A stretch of DNA of 64,000 nt from Pegea sp. RAD2-039 (lineage: Eukaryota; Chordata; Thaliacea; Salpida; Salpidae), in the NCBI GenBank assembly GCA_034620365.1, contig JAQGEQ010000175.1, positions 62,001 to 126,000 of the forward strand, given 5' to 3'. The position numbers and the translations under genes were made by a program. The notes under the pieces are model-generated. The model saw only the letters and a program-made list of their open reading frames with translations, was not told where the DNA came from and did not search any database. Positions 1 through 10,500 of this stretch are shown one piece after another (position 1 is the stretch's first letter; each line of letters starts with the position of its first letter).

Positions 1-30
1 ATATAACAAAATATAATCTTTCAATTTTAG

Positions 31-1248
31 GTCACAGCTGATGAAAGAATGGAAACTCTTAATGATATTTGTCAATATTCATTACCTCTTCCTTTAAAAT
101 TTGAACAACTTTCTAAAAAAGAAAGAGATATTTTCACAAAACATGTGATTGTCAATGATGAATATAAATTCTTATATTGTTATACACCTAAAGTAAAGTT
201 TTTACAACTTTTTATGATTAGTTTTTTCAAACAGTAAAAATTATTTTCTGAATTTTGTTTAAAACCAGCTTATATAAACATGAGATGCTTATAATTTGTT
301 TAGTAATTTGTAAAATATATTTTAAGAATGTTGATTAATCAAAAAATGTGTGATATCAATTTAGTTAAAAAGCACAAAAATGTTTTCTTATAAAATTCTA
401 GAAGACATAATTGTTGGTTTTTGAATTAGGTAGCTTGTTCTAATTGGAAAAAAGTTATCAAATATCTATATGGTCAAATTGATAATATTGATAAAATTTA
501 TAAAATGGACCACAAAGCTGGTTTCAAGAAGCTTTCTGATTACAACATCGACGAGATTAACTTTCGAATCAGCAACTATTACAAGTTTATGTTTGTTCGA
601 AACCCAACACGGCGTATTATATCAGCTTATCGAAATAAATTTAATGAAATCGAATCTTTTTATAAAACATATGGAAAAAAAATCAACGAAATCTTTCATC
701 CTAAAAGACTTCATCAAAACGTAAGATACTTTTACATGTGATGCTGAAATTAATTCCTTTTTTTGGTTAGTATGAAGGCAAGGTTGTTGGAGATGACATC
801 GCATTTCTTGATTTCATCAAATATTTGAATGAAGGAATTGAATTAATAGATATGAATGAACATTGGATGCCTATGTCTCTTTTATGTCAACCATGTGTCA
901 TGGGATATGATTTTATTGGATCTACTGAAAATATTGATAAAGACTCTGAAGTAATTTGTGATTAGATTGTTAATGAGATACTTTTTATAATCTATAAAGT
1001 AGTTGAAAGATGTAACAATCTGTCTTTTTTTACAGACTGTTCTGCGTTCCATACAAGCACCTCCTGATGTACATTTCCCAAAAAGACAATCTTATTATAA
1101 ACCTACTAGCAAAAGCTTAGAAAACTTTTATCTTTCTCTTTTACCTCCGAAAATTTTAGATGAATTTGTTCAACGTTACAGTATCGACTATAACATGTTT
1201 TCTTATCAGAAACCTTATTTCGTTCATGAGAATGTCATCGTTCCTTAA
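31..1248 (+). CDS. Carbohydrate sulfotransferase (HNK-1/chondroitin type), 3' four exons of a partial gene
   Basis: Exons read at 31-192, 430-720, 771-950 and 1036-1248 (stop), all joining in phase 0 with GT-AG borders. The 5' end lies left of the window. Visible family motifs are the 5'-phosphosulfate loop TPKVACSNWKK, which spans the first junction, and the 3'-phosphate-binding segment FVRNPTRRIISAYRNKF in the second exon. The C-terminal PPKILDEFVQRYSIDYNMFSY is typical of the CHST8-14/HNK-1 sulfotransferase family (Pfam sulfotransferase family 2). Such enzymes are Golgi type II membrane proteins that move sulfate from PAPS to glycan chains; the membrane anchor would be in the missing 5' part. 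The acceptor sugar cannot be told from this fragment. Family assignment is firm, subfamily is not. SMG5 follows on the same strand 326 bp after the stop. Confidence 0.92.
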
Positions 1249-1574
1249 ATTGTTCAGTTTTATTGACACAAAAACCTTTTATGTTGATCAACTTTTATTA
1301 GCTTTTGTTTTTATTAGTATAATTTTGACAAACTTTCAACCATGCACAAATATTTAACTCTCAATCGTGTCTTAACCTCTTCGTGTTTCAACATTAATGC
1401 AATTAACCGCTTGTTTTTCAGCTGAAATATTTTTGACTTAATTATTTTTGTGGTTATTTCATTTTAACTGACAAAGGATTCAACAAGTTAGTTTGTTGAT
1501 TAAATTCTGTCTCTTTTCAATCTTACTTCTTCCTCAAATTATCTTCACAATCTTCTATTTTCTATTTAGGAATA
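1249..1574 (+). promoter_or_regulatory. Short intergenic spacer with poly(A)-like signal and SMG5 leader splice acceptor
   Basis: The spacer between the sulfotransferase stop and the SMG5 start has no AATAAA. It has a variant ATTAAA at 1499-1504. A long pyrimidine-rich tract (about 1508-1568) then ends in CTATTTAG at 1569, only five bases before the SMG5 ATG at 1575. This acceptor has no coding exon upstream of it. It fits a spliced-leader trans-splice site or the end of an intron in the 5' leader. A conventional promoter is not evident in so short a gap, though one inside the spacer cannot be excluded. Confidence 0.55.
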
Positions 1575-4500
1575 ATGAGCCAACGGAATCAAGAGACATC
1601 ATCCGTAAACTCATCAGCAAATGGGAGTAAAAACAGATCAAAACGACTTTACAAGTCAGTAGCTACTACCTGATATCCACAAATCACTTCAGACTTTCAT
1701 CTTCGTTCAGACTTATTAAAGATCAGATCAAAATATTAGATGAAAAAACTAAAAATCGACGAAGTCTCGTGAGCTTGTTTCAACCGGAACAGACTCGTCT
1801 TCGGTAACTTCTAAAAGATCTTCATCTAGACTTCCTTTAACTTTATTTTTAAAGACAAAAGATCCGGGACTCCTGCGAAAAACTCCTCCTCTTACATCCT
1901 TCAGATCTAAGCAAAAAAGCGGAAGAAGTGATGTGGCGAAATGTCTTCTATGACGTCATACAAGCGGTGAAAGGTAAAAGAAAAGTACGTAATACTGCAC
2001 TGTGATTGGACGATTTTTAAAACTGATTTAAATCCAGTTACAATCAAATGGAACTGTTAGCAACCAACAACGAGATCTTGTTGCTCATTATAAACAATTT
2101 CTTGATTCTGCTACTGGTTACTATCAACATCTGTTGCTGAAAATCCAAGAAAGTTGCCCTGGACTGGTGGATGTGGATTATCCTTTAATGGCTGGACCTT
2201 TTTACAATACCTCTCGCCTGAACAGAAGTCCCGGAATTCAGGTTGAGACTATCTTCCGTCCTCTTTGGTTTTAAGGATCATTTTCAGGATTTTGGAGTTA
2301 AGGAGACTGAAGATTGGGTCCGGACGATCAGTTATCGATTACTGATGTGTCTTGGAGATCTAAGTACCTCTCATTTGAGATTTATCTTTTTTTGTAAATG
2401 ATTTATTTCAGGTCGTTATCAAATGGAGTTCTATGATACTGAGAGTAGAGCAAAGAGGTTTTATCAAATGGCATCTTTAGCAAAACCTAAGATCGGGTTT
2501 CCCTACAACCAATTAGCTGCCTTGTCTGGATGTACTAAATGGTGGGGTTTAACTGCTACCTTCTACTACCACTGCGCGTGAGTTTGTTACTTTTTTGCGC
2601 TTGTCTCTTTTTGTGTTTGTTACTTTTTATGCTTGTCTCTGTTGTGTTTGTCTCTTGTTATGCTTGTCTCTTTTTGTGTTTGTTACTTTTTGTGTTTGTT
2701 ACTTTTTATGCTTGTTTCTTTTTATGCTTGTCTCTTTTTATGCTTGTCTCTGTTGTGTTTGTCTCTTTTTGTGCTTGTCTCTTTTTGTGTTTGTTACTTT
2801 TTATGCTTGTCTCTTTTTATGCTTGTCTCTGTTGTGTTTGTCTCTTTTTGTGCTTGTCTCTTTTTGTGTTTGTTACTTTTTGTATTTGTTACTTTTTGTG
2901 TTTGTTACTTTTTATGCTTGTCTCTGTTGTGGTGGTTGTTACTTTTTATGCTTGTCTCTTTTTGTGTTTGTTACTTTTTGTGTTTGTTACTTTTTGTATT
3001 TATTACTTTTTATGCTTGTCTCTTTTTATGCTTGTCTCTGTTGTGTTTGTCTCTTTTTGTGCTTGTCTCTTTTTGTGTTTGTTACTTTTTGTATTTGTTA
3101 CTTTTTGTGTTTGTTACTTTTTATGCTTGTCTCTGTTGTGGTGGTTGTTACTTTTTATGCTTGTATCTTTTTATGCTTGTCTCTTTTTGTGTTTGTTACT
3201 TTTTGTGTTTGTCTCTTTTTGTGTTTGTTACTTTTTGTGTTTGTTACTTTTTGTATTTGTAGCTTACAAGCGGAAACAATAAACGATAGTGCAGAGAATA
3301 ATCTTCAAGTTTTATTTACTAAAAATAAACAGAAATATTTTCAACTTGCCAACGATGCCTTAGAAACAGTCGCTTCTACACAATATCACAAGTAACCTTC
3401 ATCTAACCTTTGAAATCAGCAAAATAACTTCATTTTTTATAGAAGTAAACAAACAGAAGTTTTTATCATTTCCTTTCTATATTTATGTGAATTACTGAAA
3501 CCTAAATTTGCTGCAAGTGAAGCTGAGATGATAGGTTATTTCCCAATTTCAAATTTCGTTTATTTTAATCATTTTACTTCAATAGATTTATCTAAGAGAT
3601 TGATTGTAGCTTTACCATCATGTTTAGCGAGTTGTCGACAACAAGCAACTAGTTTTGAAGGTAAATAAATCACTTTTATCATCAAATCTTCATCAATTTC
3701 AATAGATTCTCAACTTGATGTTAGTGATAATGTTGAAGTAAACTCAAATACGAGTCAAAATTCTACATTCTATCTCACGTAAGACTTCTATCTTTCATAT
3801 AAACCAAATAAACCTACAAATAACTGATCATAGAATAAATGAGATGGAAAGATCTGTTGAAGCTCTTCAAATAGATGAATTTCCTCAATTAACAGATGAA
3901 GCCATCTTCCAAATCACTATAATCTCACTGATCAATTTACATGAGCTACAAGTAAGAACATCATTTGTAGATTTCGTGATTCTAAGAGATTATGTTGAAG
4001 ACTCATAAATCGGATAAACTTCCCGTCGCCATCTCATTCTACATCGGATTCTTTTCTCATCTCGCAAATCATCTTTTCCTCATCTCTACAGGTTCTTAAC
4101 TCATCTTCATCTTTCATTTTTATCATCTTTTTTCTTTAGAAGACACAAATAATCTAGAAGAGATCAATTTTGCTGATGGTGAGTGAAGATGAGGATTGGA
4201 TGAGATTTCAACATCTTTACTGATTTAAGGCGACAGCAGAAAAAGATTGAGTCCCGCTTGCATCCGTAGAAGAAGAAGAGTAACGGAAGAAAGAAAAGGA
4301 TCCGATGAGTATCACAGTGAAGACTCACTAGGAGCTGGTGATGCAGATTTAGAAGATTCAGAAGATGATGTCTCAAGTAGTCCTGAATCCTCCCAAGATG
4401 ACGAGTTCTCCGAATCTTTACGCAGCATCAACTCCAAAACTCGCCAGGTATTTCGCGAACGTCATGACGTCATCATCACCCTCTGTGTGACGTCATCAGA

Positions 4501-7500
4501 TCGTTCTGGCTCCCTCCTTCAACATTCCACTCAAAGATGATCTGGCAAGCGATGATAGCGTTTTGATGACGTCATCATCCCCGCTAGACTTATCGCTGCT
4601 TGATCAACAATCAGAAAAAGCTGTGAAGCGACTAGAAGGTGTGTAGAGGTCAAAGGTAAACTTCCGAGTCACATCCGGTCGCTTTCTCTGCTTCAGATGA
4701 CTTCAGTTGCTTCCAGAAGCTTCTTGGTCGCAATCAGCTCTTCGCTTCGTTCAAACTTCTTGCTGATTGGCTGATTATCAATCGTGACGTCATCGCTTCG
4801 TGTGCTGACAGCGCACAGGCCCTCTTTTTCCACTTGACTGCACTTGCGAATCGGCTTCCAGACGAATCACAAATGCTTCTAGAAGGTTTGTACTCGCCGC
4901 TAGCAGGCGCACTTGAGTCAGTTTCAACAAAATCGCCGAAAATGGCTTTTTTTATTTCAGCGCTAATTTTTAATAAAATATTTTCGTTTCAGTGAAATCT
5001 GATCTGACTTCCGACTCGCCGCTTCTCGCTCAGCTTCAAGCTACTGATGGTTAGTAGGGCCAGAATGTTGAAAAGCCAAAATGTTGATTGTAATTAATTC
5101 AGATGTTGAAGATTGGATGCAGGAAGTAAAACTTCCGGAAGATGAAGTTGTATCAAACATGAAGATGATTGTAGAAAGAGATCAGAGCAAGTTACGAGAT
5201 GATGTTGACACAAATCTTGATCTTTGTGACGTCACACAGGTAAGTGAGATGAGAAGATCGGGAAGATATTGATGATTGTTTGTAGTTGATGGTGAGAATT
5301 TGTTGTCTTCGATATTTATGTCGACAATTTGTTGAAATAAAAGAAACCGAAGTGAAGTGGTCACGTGTTCATCACAAGTTTGAAGCTCGTCAATGTGATA
5401 TTGTTGATTGCCATAAACTAGTACAGGTAAGAATATAACCACGTGACTATCTAACCACGTGACTATCTAACCACGTGACTATCTTACCACGTGACTATCT
5501 AACCACGTGACTATCTAACCACGTGACTCTCTTACCACGTGACTCTCTAACCACGTGACTCTCTAACCACGTGACTATCTTACCACGTGACTATCTAACC
5601 ACGTGACTATCTAACCACGTGACTCTCTTACCACGTGACTCTCTAACCACGTGACTCTCTAACCACGTGACTATCTTACCACGTGACTATCTAACCACGT
5701 GACTCTCTTACCACGTGACTCTCTAACCACGTGACTATCTACCACGTGACTATCTAACCAACTTACCGTCAAATAAACCAGGTAACTGAGTGGCGATTTA
5801 TTTTGGTTTTCATCTTCACCAACTGCTACAACTCGATGAGCAAACTTGTTGTAAGCTTCACCTAGATAGTGACCGGGTTAGAAATTTTATGTAGCTTTAA
5901 ATTGAAGTTATGTTTACAATGTAAATAATATAAATCTTTTTTTTACATACACGTTAACCTGTTTGTTAACTTCTATCTATTGTTTGTAATAACATAAAAA
6001 TCAATGTATAGTCGTCAGTTAAAACAAGAAAAATAGAAATTAGTTTTTTTGTTTATTGATAAACAAGATATACTTGAATAAAAAATCTGATAATTATCTG
6101 ATAAAAACGAAAAATTTACTTTTTACTGAAACAATTTGTAATTATCAAATTGAAGATAAATAATTTGATAATTTTATTTTCAACAAAATCAACATTTTTT
6201 TCTGATAATTTCTTCATTCAATTCGTCTACTGATTACTTTAATATCAAATTTCTAATACCATCATTTAAACCAACCACGTGACCATATCTGATCCATTTG
6301 TGGCCCAGCTACTGGTACACTTGAAATGGTGGACGGTATAGAGTTGAAAGCTCTGTGTTGTGGTCGAGTTGTTTGTGAAAACCTTTTTAGTTTATCATGT
6401 TTGTTATAAGATTTATTGAATAGATGAAAAATACTGTGTGGTGAGATTTCAACAAAAGCTACTTTACCATCTACTAAACAACAAGAGTAAGTCCTCAGCA
6501 CCTTCGACCACCAAACACAATACAATCTTCGTTTAGTTTTGTTACAAAGTCCTTGAGAATTGAACTTGGCTTACTGGTTTTTTGTCACAAAAGTTTTCTG
6601 AAAATATTTGATCTTATCACGTGACTTTTTTCAGGATATTAACAACATCAGAAAAAATCATCAAATGAAGGAGATGGCGTCTTTAAGACTTAGAAATCAA
6701 GTTCAAAGTCTCGAGAGTTCGATTCATGTACAAACAGTTCTTTGTCTTTATGTAGTTCCAGATGTTTCAGCTTTATGTCATGATTTAGTTGCAATTCGTC
6801 GAATTGTTGCTTCTGGTCGATTTCTCCTAATTATTTCAAAAACAGGTAGGTCAAGTAACTTGCTAACCACGTGACTTGCTGACCACGTGACTTGCTAACC
6901 ACGTGACTTGCTAACCACGTGACTTGCTAGCCACGTGACTTGCTAATCGCGTGACTTGCTAACCACGTGACTTGCTAACCACTTGACTTTTAGTGATCGA
7001 TGGATTAGATAGTATCAAAAAAGACTCGCAGTCAGCACGCGATGCGATTCGCTTCATTGATTCGGAGTTCGAACGTCGAAGCAAGTCAGTAGTCGCCGCG
7101 TCATGTTATAATTTTTGTTGACGTCATCTTTGTAGAGTTGTTCTTCCTCAAAAAGCTGATGAAATGATTGAAAATATCGAAAATGAACCCACAAAACTTC
7201 GACAACAGGATATAGATGCTTGGTACGCGCGCTAATTACCATGACAACCAGTTTAACTGGTTTGTTGTTTCAGGAGGTTATATCGAATTATTGAATGTTG
7301 TCAATATGTGATGAAACGGGAAGCTAACAGACAACAGATGGAGTTACATGAACAAACAGGTTTGTGTCCTTTAAATATCAACGAGATGCTGAACAATATT
7401 CACAGGACTTGTTACTATCCTCACTAATTCAAGTTGCCAAGCAACAACAGATCACTATGATTCTGCTCTTCAATATGCCAAAGATATTGGCCTCCAGGTC

Positions 7501-7593
7501 CTATTTCATCTCAATTTCAATCTATTTTATATCTTCTTCTTCTAGATCTCTGATGTTTCTAGTTTTGAACATTCTCTTCAAACAGTCTCTTAG
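1575..7593 (+). CDS. SMG5: SMG5, nonsense-mediated mRNA decay factor (14-3-3-like and PIN domains)
   Basis: Twenty-five coding exons, about 953 aa: 1575-1654, ~1710-1803, 1855-1984, 2038-2241, 2288-2363, 2412-2577, 3263-3391, 3443-3534, 3586-3660, 3706-3778, 3834-3951, 4001-4091, 4140-4178, 4230-4447, 4500-4638, 4697-4885, 4993-5049, 5103-5239, 5286-5426, 6635-6845, 6994-7084, 7136-7222, 7274-7359, 7406-7497, 7546-7593. Phases agree except that exon 2 needs about one base fewer than its coordinates give. The N-terminus (MSQRNQ, then SKRLYK) and the KAEEVMWRNVFYDVIQ, GYYQHLLLKIQE and GFPYNQLAAL segments match the SMG5 14-3-3-like/TPR region, which pairs with SMG7 and binds phospho-UPF1. A basic RLSPACIRRRRRV stretch precedes an acidic linker (about residues 456-528), as in animal SMG5. 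The PIN domain starts near residue 785 (VVPDVSALC, VASGRFLLII, VIDGLDSIKKDSQSARDAIRF). QDIDAW is kept, but the TDD of SMG6 reads TNS, so nuclease activity is unlikely. The human protein is about 1016 aa. Confidence 0.95.
2582..3261 (+). repeat. 16-bp minisatellite (about 41 copies) in SMG5 intron 6
   Basis: Degenerate tandem units of 16 bp such as TTTATGCTTGTCTCTT, TTGTGTTTGTTACTTT and TTGTGTTTGTCTCTTT run through almost the whole 685-bp intron (2578-3262). One strand is T-rich and nearly free of A. Because 16 is not a multiple of three and the unit contains no stop in most phases, all three forward frames stay open for 200 or more codons (Cys/Leu/Phe/Val-rich); this is not coding evidence. 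The last copies supply the pyrimidine tract and acceptor of exon 7. Confidence 0.93.
5434..5757. repeat. E-box minisatellite, 20 copies of a 16-bp CACGTGAC unit, SMG5 intron 19
   Basis: Twenty head-to-tail units of (a/t)aCCACGTGACt(a/c)tct, the last 15 bp long, begin about ten bases after the exon 19 donor. Each unit carries the palindromic E-box CACGTG followed by AC, the core bound by USF, MAX/MYC and MITF/TFE-type bHLH factors. Two unit polymorphisms (first base a or t; tat or tct near the end) form a partial higher-order pattern: units 6-10 and 12-16 have the same order, a 96-bp super-period. Confidence 0.96.
5758..6634. other. Remainder of SMG5 intron 19
   Basis: AT-rich intron sequence with no exon that fits the SMG5 alignment; exon 19 and exon 20 are contiguous in the family. 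It holds isolated copies of the E-box core: ACCACGTGACC near 6275-6285 and ATCACGTGACTT near 6616-6627, the latter inside the pyrimidine tract of the exon 20 acceptor. Confidence 0.7.
6846..6993. repeat. E-box minisatellite forming the whole of SMG5 intron 20
   Basis: The 148-bp intron consists almost entirely of 16-bp units AACCACGTGACTTGCT: six CACGTG copies and one decayed CGCGTG copy, with degenerate units at both ends. The final unit has become aaccaCTTGACTTTTAG and serves as the 3' splice site of exon 21. The unit shares ACCACGTGACT with the array in intron 19 but ends in tgct rather than tatct, so the two arrays expanded separately from related seeds. Confidence 0.95.
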
Positions 7594-10500
7594 CTGTTAG
7601 AAGAGAACATTTCTAAGATGATAAACAAATGAAAGTTGAAATGAAGACAGAACAGCAAATAGCAGAATAATTCTTTTCTTTAAAATATATATTTGCACTA
7701 ATTGACACAAAAGCTTCATATATGAACGTGTTGATAGGATCAAAAATAAATTCAAGTTTATCACTCTCTTAGTTTGAGACCAATTGTTCTTTATCTGTCA
7801 AAAAGTTTTAGTTTCTCAAACAGAAAACAATTTCTAACCATTTAATTGGTTTTCATAGCTGGTTTTTGAAAGGTTACAAAATTCCTTATAACAATTACCT
7901 TTTTTTTTTATCTATCTTCAAACTTTCAATTTTTCACTTTAAGTTTGAAACTTTTAAAAACTTCCCACACTCCTAGTTACTTGTGGTTTTATTCAACTTT
8001 CTGTATTAGTAACAGATATTAGTAACAGATAAGCATATGCAGAAAACTGAAGTATATAGTCTCTGATTGAAATGACAAAATTGCTACTGTTAGCCAAATT
8101 TTCTCTTATTTATTTTTGAGGCCTTCTAGAAAAATGGAAGAGAACGTTAAATAAATATTTAAAGTTTGCGACAAAGTAAGTTAAACATTGATGAATAGGT
8201 TTTGTAAATATTAAAATTTACGTTTTCATTGATGAAAAATATTTTGAAAGTTACTGTCTTCAAAACATTTAGAAGTTATCACAATTACTTCAAAATTTTT
8301 AGATCTAAAAAAAGTTTTTAGTTATAATTAGCTAAGTTTAGATGAAAATAACTTAAGATATTCAACTAAAAGATACTTTTTAGTGTTGCAGTTACTAGTA
8401 GAAAGATTTAGGCTTAAGAAGCTAATTGAAATTACTTTATAGATTTCATAAAGCAAATTTTGTGGTCTACTGAAAAGCAATAGCTTGTATGATGTTAATA
8501 AATTTAGCTACTTAGGTTTCTACACTTCTAGATAAATGTTGGTTTATGAGGTTGATTATTATGTATTGAGTATAAAGAAGAAAACGTTTCTTGCAAATTA
8601 AGAACTTATGAAGTTAAAACTTTAAAATCATTTTAAGTAAACTAAGAAAACATAGTAACTAATTTTACTGTAAATAATTTAATTTTTATACTTTTATATA
8701 AATTTTTAAGTTTTACTATAAATCTTTTGAAAAGCAAATTTGAAAGAATTCCGTTTTGTTTAAAATAAACTAAATATTGGTGACAGAAAAAATAATATTC
8801 TTAAAATCTTTAAACAAAGTCATTTTTAATTTCAAAATATTTAAATTTATATTTACAAATATTTTAAGAAACAAATTTTGAAGATTCTAGATAAAAATAA
8901 ATTGTAGAAAACTAGAAATATATTACCGTTTTGAAGTTTTCAATTTTTATCTCAGCCTTTTCTGCTTTTATCCGATTTTTTACTTTATTTATTTTTGTTC
9001 TCCAAAATTTAATCGATTTTATATCATTTATGAATTTGAGGGTTATCAATGTTTATTTTTACAACCTATTTCAGTAGCTATATTCATTTGTATCAGATAA
9101 CTCTACAAAGATATTAAAAATCTTGTTCTTAGTACTATATTCTTTTATCTAAAGTTTTGGTTTATTTACAAATATTTAATGAAAATTAACTTTGGTCAAA
9201 ATATTTATAACTGATTGTTATTATTTTTATTTAACGTTTAAATAATTACTTTTTACAATAACTTTGGGTTGGTTACTTTAAAATTTTTGTTAAAAAAGGT
9301 TGCAGAGAATATTTTTTAAGAAATGATGATTGATTTTTATTAATACTGGAAGCAGATGTAAAATAATTGGAAAAAATTCGTTGTAAATTAAAAGAAAATT
9401 CTGAATAATTCTTGAAATAGATATTTTTATTTATTTAAAAGAAATAATTTAATTTTTAGAAATATAGAACTAGAACCAGATAAGAATTTATTTAAAGTTT
9501 AGATTGTGATTCATTATCACCAAATTCAATTTTGTTCTTATCTCATAACAAAATAAAAGTAAGAATAAGCAAAAATAGCTTCTTGCAGACTGTTAGCTTT
9601 ATGTTTAGACTAAGCAGACTAATTTAAGAAATGTTAAACAAAAGCTTATTACAAATCTAAATGAATATTTCAATTTTATTTTCAAACAGAGATTTTTATA
9701 AATGAAAATCTGGTGTGAAAGAGAAAGGTTAAGAACAGCAATTTTTAGCAAATTATTATTTCGTGGAAATCTTAGAAATTTGTGGTGAGTAAAATTATCA
9801 AACAGTTTTATTTGTTACATCAGCCTAATGAAACTGAAATTATTGTGCTCTTTCACAAGAGATTAAGGGAAAATAGTAAATAATTCTGAGAAATAAATTG
9901 TATATCTTTACTACAATTTTTAGTTACTTAACAAACCACAAATTCTGACAAATTGTCTTTACCTACTATGAAATGTAAAATATTCAAATGGACATTATAC
10001 AGTTGTTATTCATTTACTTTATAAAAAAATGTTGTAAAATAGTTTTGGTAATTAGTATGCAAAATAGTTTATAAATATTGTAAGCTTATACATTTAATTT
10101 TCAATATTTTATAAAGTTTTAAAATACGTAAAATACTTACTGTGATTATATATAAATAAAAATAAATTTTAAATATTTATCTATAACATTTTTTAATGTA
10201 CTTAAAAGATATTACGAAGATTTTTGTAATAAAAAATTAAGATAAGAACTGAAATTTGCGGCTGCCAAAATTATTTCTCATGTCAACGCTTAATGAAAGA
10301 TTTAAAGATGGAAGGATCTAATCTTTGTTAATTTACAATTTCAAGCAGCCAAAAATATCGTACGGTTCAAATAATTTTTAAAAAGATCTACATATTTTAC
10401 TATTAAAGGAGATAGCGTTGTTTAATATTGTAATCGAAAGATACAAAAATATTCAGAAAATTTTAATTTAGCAAAACTAGCTTTGTTAAACCGACGAACA

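Noticed and set aside
2539-3395. Three overlapping long open frames rich in Cys, Leu, Phe and Val
   Set aside because: They arise from the 16-bp repeat, whose period shifts frame with each unit; the segment is an SMG5 intron with good splice borders and family exons on both sides.
4164-4376. Minus-strand open frame opposite SMG5 exon 14
   Set aside because: Shadow of the acidic and basic coding stretch; no similarity and no splice logic.
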